NCBI GenBank assembly: GCA_016764535.1
Contig: JAESRR010000267.1
Span: forward strand, 1,942 to 8,403
Direction of reading: 5' to 3'
DNA length: 6,462 bases
Origin: Cohaesibacteraceae bacterium
Lineage (GTDB): Bacteria > Pseudomonadota > Alphaproteobacteria > Rhizobiales > Cohaesibacteraceae
The translations under genes and the position numbers were made by a program. Positions within the stretch are counted from its first letter, which is position 1; every line of letters begins with the position of its first letter. Of this stretch, positions 1 to 6,091 are shown piece by piece. Under the pieces are notes generated by a model. It searched no databases and was not told where the DNA came from. It was given only the letters and a program-made list of their open reading frames with translations.

Positions 1-1503
1 GGCATGAGCCCCATTCAGGGTGTCGCGACGATGATTGGTGTGTTTGTTGGCGGGCTTTCCGGTGGTTTAATGTCGGGTATGTTGACCGGTATTCCAGGCA
101 CTCCCTCATCGGTCGCCACAACATTTGACGGATTTCCCATGGCGCGAAACGGGCGTCCTGGTCTGGCGCTGGGATTGGGTGTGTGGTCCTCGTTTTTTGG
201 CGGAATTGTCAGCGCTATATTGCTGGTGGCGCTCGCTCCGCAACTCGCACGTCTGGGCCTTGAATTTGGACCATGGGATTATTTTGCACTCATATGCTTT
301 TCGCTAACAATCACGGCAAGTCTGTCCGGTGATGCCTTGCTTAAGGGTCTGATTGCAGGAGTGCTCGGCCTGTTTTTTGCGACAGTCGGGGAAGACCCGA
401 CCAATGGGATGGCCCGGTTTGATTTTGGGTGGGATTCAATTCGTCAGGGATTTGCGTTTCTTCCGGTGCTGATTGGTTTGTTCGCATTCAGTCAGTTGTT
501 GACAGATGTCGAGGATCGCAAGCGCGCACGCTTGCCGTTGATGGATAAGTCAATTTCGGCAGCCCGGATAGAACATCGTGCTGCAATTAAAATGATCTTT
601 AAGCGCTGGCGCAATTTGGTTCGATCAAGTCTGATTGGTGTTCTAACGGGTATTTTACCCGCTGCCGGTAGCTCAATATCCAATATTCTGGCCTATGATC
701 AGGCGAAAAAGGCAGCGCCGGATCCATCCACGTTTGGCAAGGGTGATCCTGACGGAATTATCGCTCCTGAAACTGCAAATAATGCCACAGCTGGTGGATC
801 ATTAATCACCATGATGGCCCTTGGTATTCCTGGAGATGTTGTGACCGCTGTTATGATTGGCGCGTTAATGATTCACGATATCGTTCCAGGTCCGTCGTTC
901 ATTCAGGATGAGCCTGTCCTCGCATATAGTGTGTTTATTGCTTTTTTCCTTGCGCATTTTATTATGGTCGGGACACAGGCGTTTACACTGAGGCTCTTTC
1001 TGTTTGCAACACGCACGCCCATGTACATGCTGGCAGCGGTAATTCTAGCCTATTGTTCAATTGGTGTGTTTTCACTGCATAATATCGAATTTGATATGTG
1101 GGTTATGCTTGCATTTGGATTGGTGGGATACACCTTGCGAAAGCTTGGATTTCCGTTGGCTCCGATGATTCTTGGTGTTGTCCTTGGACAACTTGCCGAG
1201 CTTAATCTGGGTCGTGCGTTGTCGATAAGTGATGATTACTCCCTTTTCATCACGCGCCCATGGTCACTTTTCTTTCTGATTTTGGCTGTTTTCTCTTTCT
1301 CCTTTCCCTGGTTCCAGAAAGCAGTTGAAAGAAAACGTCCATGGGCGTTCTATTTCGTACCCTTTGCGACGCTGTCGCTTTCCATTCCAATGTGGATGAT
1401 GGAGGGTTTTTTGAGACCGGGCATCGGAGTATGTCTCGCTGGTTTTGGTCTTTACCGTTTTTATCGCGCAGTCAAATCAGATACATCTGTTGCAACGCAG
1501 TAG
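1..1503 (+). CDS. TctA-family permease of a tripartite tricarboxylate transporter (5'-partial)
   Basis: This is the large membrane subunit of a TTT secondary transporter, which works with a small membrane protein (TctB type) and a periplasmic binding protein (TctC type) to import carboxylates or related anions. Numbering from the Met at base 4, the first conserved block is at about residues 17-55 (GIPGTPSSVATTFDGFPMAR) and the second at about 212-295, including GILPAAGSS, APETANNATAGG and ALGIPGD. Many hydrophobic segments fit an inner-membrane protein. In the family the first block normally lies some 55-60 residues further in, and the frame is open to base 1, so the Met at base 4 is almost certainly internal and the true start is upstream. 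The protein also continues about 75 residues past the ITRPWSL region, where many homologues end, with further hydrophobic segments (about 420-436, 448-465, 470-485). The usual PGxG of the second block reads PAAG. TctB and TctC genes are not in view. Substrate unknown; family assignment is secure. Confidence 0.93.
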   Translation, partial: GMSPIQGVATMIGVFVGGLSGGLMSGMLTGIPGTPSSVATTFDGFPMARNGRPGLALGLGVWSSFFGGIVSAILLVALAPQLARLGLEFGPWDYFALICFSLTITASLSGDALLKGLIAGVLGLFFATVGEDPTNGMARFDFGWDSIRQGFAFLPVLIGLFAFSQLLTDVEDRKRARLPLMDKSISAARIEHRAAIKMIFKRWRNLVRSSLIGVLTGILPAAGSSISNILAYDQAKKAAPDPSTFGKGDPDGIIAPETANNATAGGSLITMMALGIPGDVVTAVMIGALMIHDIVPGPSFIQDEPVLAYSVFIAFFLAHFIMVGTQAFTLRLFLFATRTPMYMLAAVILAYCSIGVFSLHNIEFDMWVMLAFGLVGYTLRKLGFPLAPMILGVVLGQLAELNLGRALSISDDYSLFITRPWSLFFLILAVFSFSFPWFQKAVERKRPWAFYFVPFATLSLSIPMWMMEGFLRPGIGVCLAGFGLYRFYRAVKSDTSVATQ

Positions 1504-1510
1504 TTACTTA

Positions 1511-1524
1511 CGGGATTCGTCCCG
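1511..1524 (+). other. Small perfect hairpin with TTCG loop between the permease and TauE/SafE genes
   Basis: The 14 bases CGGGATTCGTCCCG form a perfect 5-bp stem closed by a TTCG tetraloop, starting 7 bases after the permease stop codon. No T-run follows, so it is not an intrinsic terminator. It lies where the ribosome binding site of an ATG at 1528 would be, so it could mask that start or act as an mRNA processing or stability element between two cistrons. The stem is short, so chance occurrence is possible. Confidence 0.4.
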
Positions 1525-1542
1525 AATATGTGGATGAGTTAT

Positions 1543-2406
1543 ATGGATTTTTCTGATCTGAGCGCACTGTTTACGGGCGATAGTGGCACCTTGCTTGTCC
1601 TGGCGTTATCATTACTTGCAACAGGAGCTGTCGCCGGTCTGCTTGCCGGACTACTTGGCGTTGGTGGCGGTATTGTTATTGTGCCGGTTCTGTATCACGT
1701 GTTTGGTTTGATGGGCATTGATGACGCTGTCCGGATCAAACTGGCGGTGGGTACATCTCTTGCCACAATTCTGATCACCGGTTTTTCATCCGCACGAACG
1801 CATTTGAAAAAGGGCAGTGTCGATACTCAACTCTTGCGTAGCTGGGGGCCTGCGATTGCTATTGGTGTTGTGGCGGGTGCAGTGCTTTCGGGATATCTGG
1901 AGAGCCAGGTTCTGGTAGGTATATTTGCAGCAGTCGCAATGATTGTTGCGATTAATATGGCTTTCCGGTCTGAAAATATGGCGCTGGCAGATCAACTCCC
2001 GGGTCGCCCTTTTCGTGAAATTCTGGGGCTGATAATTGGCGGATTTTCAGTATTGATGGGCATTGGGGGCGGTACTCTTTCTGTACCGATCCTCACCCTG
2101 TTCCGTTATCCAATAAAAAGGGCAGTTGGTACCGCGTCTGCAATTGGGCTCATTATTGCCGTACCCGGTGTTCTGGGCGCCATTTGGTTCGGTCTGGATG
2201 TAGGCGGTCGTCCGGAATATTCCCTGGGCTACGTGAATTTGATCGGGTTCGCGCTGATAATTCCAACCTCCGCATATTTTGCACCCTGGGGTGCAAGGAT
2301 AGCGCATGCCATACCGGCACGGATGCTACGATGGGCATTTGCGATTTTTCTGTTCATCACAAGTGTGCGCATGATACAAGACCTGTTACCATCAAACATG
2401 TTTTGA
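1543..2406 (+). CDS. TauE/SafE family membrane carrier (putative anion/sulfite exporter)
   Basis: A protein of about 287 residues, typical of TauE/SafE (DUF81) membrane proteins. Characterised members export sulfite, sulfoacetate or other small anions, often next to genes for organosulfonate or organic acid breakdown. The family's internal duplication is clear: GVGGG at about 39-43 followed by IVIVPVL is echoed by GIGGG at about 173-177 followed by LSVPIL, and VGTSLAT at about 69-75 is echoed by VGTASAIG at about 195-202. Roughly eight hydrophobic segments cover most of the chain. In-frame ATGs occur at 1528, 1534 and 1543. I chose 1543 because GGATGAG sits just upstream at 1532-1538, whereas 1528 has only a hairpin in place of a Shine-Dalgarno; the choice changes just five residues. 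It lies in the same orientation as the upstream permease and the downstream GntR gene, with short gaps, so co-transcription is likely. The transported compound is not determined. Confidence 0.9.
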   Translation: MDFSDLSALFTGDSGTLLVLALSLLATGAVAGLLAGLLGVGGGIVIVPVLYHVFGLMGIDDAVRIKLAVGTSLATILITGFSSARTHLKKGSVDTQLLRSWGPAIAIGVVAGAVLSGYLESQVLVGIFAAVAMIVAINMAFRSENMALADQLPGRPFREILGLIIGGFSVLMGIGGGTLSVPILTLFRYPIKRAVGTASAIGLIIAVPGVLGAIWFGLDVGGRPEYSLGYVNLIGFALIIPTSAYFAPWGARIAHAIPARMLRWAFAIFLFITSVRMIQDLLPSNMF

Positions 2407-2430
2407 TTTGTTGGTAAATTTGGGGACCAG

Positions 2431-3174
2431 ATGTCAGGCAGCGATATACAGGGTGTGAGCAATCACCAACGGGATCCAGGCTCGCGTGCCTATGAAGATG
2501 TCATCGCGGGGATTCGTGATCGCCTGAATGACGGTGCGCTTGGGCCCGGGGATGCATTGCCGTCCGAGCGAAGAATGTCGGAAGATTTTGGCGTGTCCCG
2601 ACATTCTGTACGTGAGGCCATTCGGGTTTTACAGGAACAGGGCGTTCTTGCCACGCGACATGGCAGTGGTAATTATGTGCGTGCGACCACCCAGGAAGAG
2701 CTTACACGGTCACTTTTATTGCTGGACCGGCCTGATGCCCGTAAATTATTTGAAGTTTTCCAGCTACGGGAATTGATAGAGCCACAAATAGCCGGACTTG
2801 CTGCCCAAATGATCAAGCCGTATCAACTCGAGGAGCTGGATCAGCTCATTCGCAAGCAGGTTGTTTGTACCGACATCAGCGAATTAAAGAAGATTGACGT
2901 GCGCTTTCATGCCTTGTTGTCAGAAGCGACTGGCAATAAGACACTTGCCGGTTTGATGGATAAAATTTCTGAAACCCTGAATGAATCACGGATTGAAAGC
3001 CATCAGAGTGATGAGCGGCGGGTCGCCTCTGTATCGGGACATTGCCGGATATTGGCAGCACTGCGATCGGGCGATAGCCAGGCTTCCTCTCATGCAATGC
3101 ATGTCCACATAAATGATATCAAAAAAGCCATATCTCATGTGCTTGATGGCACGGCGAAATCCGGAAATAGTTGA
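2431..3174 (+). CDS. FadR-subfamily GntR transcriptional regulator (FCD domain)
   Basis: A 247-residue DNA-binding regulator. An N-terminal winged helix-turn-helix spans about residues 17-84, with the GntR hallmarks LPSERRMSEDFGVSRHSVRE and the wing RHGSGNYVR. The C-terminal all-helical FCD effector domain spans about 105-235. The FCD metal-binding set appears complete: D156 and H160 (DVRFH), H204 (SGHCRIL) and H226 (AMHVH), so a metal-assisted carboxylate or sugar-acid type ligand is plausible. The start at 2431 is supported by GGGGA at 2422-2426, four bases upstream. The gene begins 24 bases after the TauE/SafE stop and is probably the last gene of that operon, where it may control the transporter in response to its substrate. 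No canonical GntR operator (TGGT, one to three bases, ACCA) was seen in the window; the operon promoter lies upstream of it. Family certain, ligand unknown. Confidence 0.93.
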   Translation: MSGSDIQGVSNHQRDPGSRAYEDVIAGIRDRLNDGALGPGDALPSERRMSEDFGVSRHSVREAIRVLQEQGVLATRHGSGNYVRATTQEELTRSLLLLDRPDARKLFEVFQLRELIEPQIAGLAAQMIKPYQLEELDQLIRKQVVCTDISELKKIDVRFHALLSEATGNKTLAGLMDKISETLNESRIESHQSDERRVASVSGHCRILAALRSGDSQASSHAMHVHINDIKKAISHVLDGTAKSGNS

Positions 3175-3197
3175 TCTTGTAAAATAGGTTCAATCCA

Positions 3198-4217
3198 TTA
3201 CAGATATTTGTCATTCAGGGCATTGACTAAATAGGGCAGACTTTTATCCATCCGATAATCGACCGAAAAATGGTCGTCTGGAAACTCTTCATAGATGTGT
3301 GGAATATCGGCGTGCTCCAGATTTCGATGCATTCGTCTTGCAGCATATACAAGGTCGAATTGATCCAGATTTCCACAATCAATCCAGAGACCTTTCAGGG
3401 TTTTTAGATTGTCTTTTGATTGCGTGAACTGAACCAGCGGATCCCATTGAAGCCAGTTTTCCCAAAGTTCGGGAATCAATTCGCAGGTCCACGGATCAAC
3501 GGGCAGGCGAATGCCGAGATAGCTGCCGGGATCCGGATCATAGGTAGCTGCCATGGCCAGCAACATCAGGATATGGATATCGGTCCCATCCCAGCTATTG
3601 CCGGTTTCAATCTTGTTAATGTAGGCCTCGATTGAACCTTCATGGCTTGATAAAGCACGTAGTACCTGTGGCATTTCAGGGAGATAGGTCATTTCAAAGG
3701 CCATGTCGCCAGAGTGGCAGGCTGCTGCTGACCAGACATCTGAATGGCGCATGGCATGAATGAGAGATCCATAACCGCCGGAAGACTTGCCAAACACGGC
3801 GCGCTTGCCATCTCCACCACACAGGAACCGGTTTTCGATTGCCGGTAGCATGTCTTTGATCAGAAAATCTTCCCAATTACCCATGGCAATAGAGTTTATA
3901 TACTGGTTGCCGCCAAGCCGGGTATAACAATCTGGAAATGCCACGACAGCCGGGTCCATCACACCACTGGCAATTAACCTGTCGAGCCGTTCTGGAACAT
4001 TTTCACCAAAATTCTTCCAATTGGTATGTGCAGGACCACCGGCGGTATATCCCACAAGATCAACAAGCAGGGGAAGGTCGCTGCCGGTATGCTCAAATGG
4101 TACATAGACAATCACCTTACGTGTTGTCGGGTCGCCGAGCATGTTCGAAGTCAGTGCCCTGGATGCTACACTGATTGTGTGCAATGTCCCTTTTGGTGTA
4201 TCGGGGTTTTTATGCAT
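3198..4217 (-). CDS. Putative serine esterase, alpha/beta hydrolase (esterase D/PF00756-like)
   Basis: A 339-residue alpha/beta hydrolase with no signal peptide visible, so probably cytoplasmic. Features of the esterase D/enterochelin-esterase-like group are an early strand KVIVYVPF (34-41), LLVDLVGYTAGG (50-61), AFPDCYTRLGGNQYINS (93-109), the nucleophile elbow GKSSGG with Ser145, and the late segments WIDCGNLDQFDL (candidate acid Asp285 or Asp280) and PDDHFSVDYRMDKSLPYL (His316). The Ser-Asp-His assignment is by motif position only. The frame is open further upstream to an ATG at 4325, but the ATG at 4217 has GGAG seven bases upstream (4225-4228), while the longer version has no good ribosome binding site and would add 36 non-conserved residues crossing the intergenic region. 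A weak promoter candidate lies upstream on the minus strand (TTGACC at 4279-4274, no convincing -10). It converges on the GntR gene, with 23 bases between stops. Substrate unknown; enterochelin cleavage should not be assumed. Confidence 0.85.
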   Translation of the reverse strand: MHKNPDTPKGTLHTISVASRALTSNMLGDPTTRKVIVYVPFEHTGSDLPLLVDLVGYTAGGPAHTNWKNFGENVPERLDRLIASGVMDPAVVAFPDCYTRLGGNQYINSIAMGNWEDFLIKDMLPAIENRFLCGGDGKRAVFGKSSGGYGSLIHAMRHSDVWSAAACHSGDMAFEMTYLPEMPQVLRALSSHEGSIEAYINKIETGNSWDGTDIHILMLLAMAATYDPDPGSYLGIRLPVDPWTCELIPELWENWLQWDPLVQFTQSKDNLKTLKGLWIDCGNLDQFDLVYAARRMHRNLEHADIPHIYEEFPDDHFSVDYRMDKSLPYLVNALNDKYL

Positions 4218-4224
4218 GGCATTG

Positions 4225-4228
4225 CTCC
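4225..4228 (-). promoter_or_regulatory. Ribosome binding site (GGAG) deciding the esterase start
   Basis: On the minus strand GGAG is followed by a 7-base spacer and then ATG at 4217. This is the only good Shine-Dalgarno near the esterase's candidate starts and is the reason for preferring the 339-residue protein over the 375-residue reading. Confidence 0.7.
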
Positions 4229-4327
4229 GAAATTGATTGTTCGAAGTTTTATCAAAGCGTGGATGATGGGGGAGGTCAATCCAGGGAACCAAACACAACG
4301 GGTCGGTCCACAACACTTTTACCATGC

Positions 4328-4365
4328 AAAAATTTATCCAGCGGTTACCCTGCGGTAATCCGGAT
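4328..4365 (-). terminator. Probable intrinsic terminator after the REC-GGDEF-EAL gene
   Basis: Read on the minus strand from 4365, ATCC-GG-(A)-TTACC-GCAG-GGTAA-CC-(GCT)-GGAT can fold into an interrupted stem: a 5-bp TTACC/GGTAA core, GG/CC across one bulged base, and ATCC/GGAT across a three-base bulge, with a GCAG loop. It is followed directly by AAATTTTT. It starts 31 bases past the stop codon at 4397, a normal place for a Rho-independent terminator. The bulges and short T-run reduce confidence. If real, it separates the signalling operon from the esterase, which would then need its own promoter between about 4218 and 4327. Confidence 0.5.
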
Positions 4366-4396
4366 CAGTATGTATTGTTATGCACTGTAATGGCGT

Positions 4397-6079
4397 TCAT
4401 CCGGCTTTTGACATCGGATTGGCTGATTCCATGGGTTTTGGTTCTGCAAAGAAATTGCCCTGGGCATGGACAGCGCCATTGTTGGCCATGAAGTCCTTTT
4501 GCTCTATTGTTTCAATGCCTTTTGGAAAGACATAAATATTGAGATCATTGGCAAGGGCAATGATTGATCGCACTATTGCTGCGTCTTTTTTGTCGATCAG
4601 AACGTCATGTGAAAATGCTTCGTCAATTTTGATCATCTCGATGGGCAAAGCATTGAGCGCAGTGAGCGACCCACTACCTGTACCAAAGCCATCTATAGCG
4701 AACCGCAATCCCATTTCACGCAGTTGATTGATCGGGGTTAAAACCATTTCAAGGTGATGGTAGAGTTCGCCTTCCTGCATCTCCAAAAATAACTGGTCCG
4801 CCCGAAATCCGGTTTTTTCCAGAGTTCGTTTGATAAACGACACAAAACCGGCATCCTTTAATTGTCTGAAACTCACATTCAGAGACAGGAACTGCCCGAC
4901 GGGAATACCAGCCATAACTGTCAGGGCATTTTCAATTACCCATTCGTCAATTTGTAGTATCAGGTCCGATTTTGCAGCAAGGGGAATGAAATCATGTGGC
5001 ACGACGAGACCCAGATCCGGGTTATTCCAGCGCACTAATACTTCATGACCAATAGTCTGTCGGTTTTGGATATCAACAATGGGCTGGTACAATAATGATA
5101 ATTCGTCATTGTTCACGGCGGTCCGCAAAGCTGTTTCCATTGTCAGTTCTTTTTGAACTGCTGCTTCCATTCCCGGGTTAAACAGCGAAAAGCTGTCACG
5201 TCCTGAAAACTTGGATTCATACATCGCCAGATCGGCACATTTGAGAATTTCTTCAGATGTTTCAGCAGGTTCCGGGAACGTCACACCACCGATGCTCGAT
5301 GTTACAAAGAGTGTTTTTCCAGCTAGGTCGAATTTTTTTCGAATTGCCGCCTGAATTTTTTGAACGACGATTTGAACACCATCTGTTGCCCTGGCAATGC
5401 TGTCATCTATCTGGTGCATCAGGATAACAAACTCATCTCCGCCCAAACGGGCAACGATGTCTTCTCCGCGAACCGCATCTTTTAACCTGCGTGATACTTC
5501 CATCAGCAGTTCGTCACCGGCATCATGGCCCAGTGTGTCATTTATTGCCTTGAAGTGATCAAGATCAAGAAACAAAACGCAACCGTAGCTCTTGTGACGC
5601 CGACAAATCTGGATCGACCACTCAAGCTGGGTCATAAAATGAGCACGATTTGGCAGCCCCGTGAGGCCGTCATGATTGGCAAGATGCTTGATCCGCTGTT
5701 CGGCTTTTTTCTGTTTTAAGGAATAGCGAATAGCGCGTTCAAGGGATGTTGGATTCAGATCCTGTTTGACAAGATAGTCTGTTGCACCGGCTTCCATCGC
5801 TTCAATGTCGGTTTCCCGGCAGTCTTGACCGGTGAGCAGGATCATCGGTGCTTTATCATTGCCTGCTTCACAAATTTCACGAATGACATCCAGACCGCGT
5901 GTAGCACCCAGAAAATAATCGAACAACATTACGTCAAAACTCTTGCGCGCAGTTTTTGACAAGGCAGCTTCCCTGGTTGTGACCCAGGTAAACTCAAGCT
6001 TTTCACCATAAATATCACGCAGCAGATCTTCGGTGATCATGCTATCTTCTTCATCATCTTCAAGTAGAAATATTTTCAC
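4397..6079 (-). CDS. REC-GGDEF-EAL response regulator (diguanylate cyclase with degenerate EAL domain)
   Basis: A 560-residue cytoplasmic c-di-GMP signalling protein. The receiver domain (about 1-120) has the acid pair D8/D9, phosphoacceptor D54, T83 and K105. After a short helical linker, the GGDEF domain (about 132-298) has GLTGLPNR, metal ligand D172 in FLDLDHFK, the intact GGDEF motif at 213-217, and the I-site RGED (R204, D207) five residues before it, so cyclase activity with product inhibition is expected. The EAL domain (about 312-553) is degenerate: EAL reads EVL (346-348), DDFGTG reads DGFGTG (463-468), AEGVE reads PKGIE (519-523) and QGY reads QGN (540-542), though N401, E433, K484 and D486 remain. 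Phosphodiesterase activity is therefore doubtful. The start is GTG at 6079, with AGGAG seven bases upstream overlapping the previous stop; an open frame from ATG at 6118 would overlap the preceding gene and precede the conserved receiver start. It is probably co-transcribed with the upstream response regulator. Confidence 0.94.
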   Translation of the reverse strand: MKIFLLEDDEEDSMITEDLLRDIYGEKLEFTWVTTREAALSKTARKSFDVMLFDYFLGATRGLDVIREICEAGNDKAPMILLTGQDCRETDIEAMEAGATDYLVKQDLNPTSLERAIRYSLKQKKAEQRIKHLANHDGLTGLPNRAHFMTQLEWSIQICRRHKSYGCVLFLDLDHFKAINDTLGHDAGDELLMEVSRRLKDAVRGEDIVARLGGDEFVILMHQIDDSIARATDGVQIVVQKIQAAIRKKFDLAGKTLFVTSSIGGVTFPEPAETSEEILKCADLAMYESKFSGRDSFSLFNPGMEAAVQKELTMETALRTAVNNDELSLLYQPIVDIQNRQTIGHEVLVRWNNPDLGLVVPHDFIPLAAKSDLILQIDEWVIENALTVMAGIPVGQFLSLNVSFRQLKDAGFVSFIKRTLEKTGFRADQLFLEMQEGELYHHLEMVLTPINQLREMGLRFAIDGFGTGSGSLTALNALPIEMIKIDEAFSHDVLIDKKDAAIVRSIIALANDLNIYVFPKGIETIEQKDFMANNGAVHAQGNFFAEPKPMESANPMSKAG

Positions 6080-6086
6080 ACTTCTG

Positions 6087-6091
6087 CTCCT
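6087..6091 (-). promoter_or_regulatory. Ribosome binding site (AGGAG) overlapping the upstream stop codon, fixing a GTG start
   Basis: On the minus strand the upstream gene ends ...CGCGCG-TAG and the bases TAGGAG contain an AGGAG Shine-Dalgarno that shares two bases with that stop. After a 7-base spacer comes GTG at 6079, followed by the conserved receiver start KIFLLEDD. This layout indicates translational coupling of the two response regulator genes. Confidence 0.75.

Noticed and set aside
2412..2429. TGGT, ten bases, ACCA upstream of the GntR gene, a possible autoregulatory operator.
   Set aside because: Known FadR-type operators have the TGGT and ACCA halves only one to three bases apart. 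The repeat is only 4 bp and surrounds the ribosome binding site, so chance is likely.
1504..2430. Two intergenic gaps of identical length (24 bases if the TauE/SafE gene starts at 1528).
   Set aside because: The sequences are unrelated and the 1528 start is doubtful, so the equality carries no meaning.
3200..3211. Near-palindrome ACAGATATTTGT at the end of the esterase gene, considered as a terminator or operator.
   Set aside because: It is short and AT-rich, lies within codons, and is not followed by a T-run on either strand.
4218..4325. N-terminal extension of the esterase to an ATG at 4325 (375 residues).
   Set aside because: No good ribosome binding site at 4325. The extra residues resemble translated intergenic DNA, and a strong GGAG with 7-base spacing supports the ATG at 4217.
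4026..4358. Open + strand frame of 110 codons opposite the esterase 5' region.
   Set aside because: The product has no recognisable domain or gene-like composition, and most of the frame is antisense to a clear coding region.
4539..5719. Several short + strand open frames (for example 4539-4727, 4830-5048, 5525-5719).
   Set aside because: All lie antisense to the REC-GGDEF-EAL coding sequence, whose domains are unmistakable, and encode nothing recognisable.
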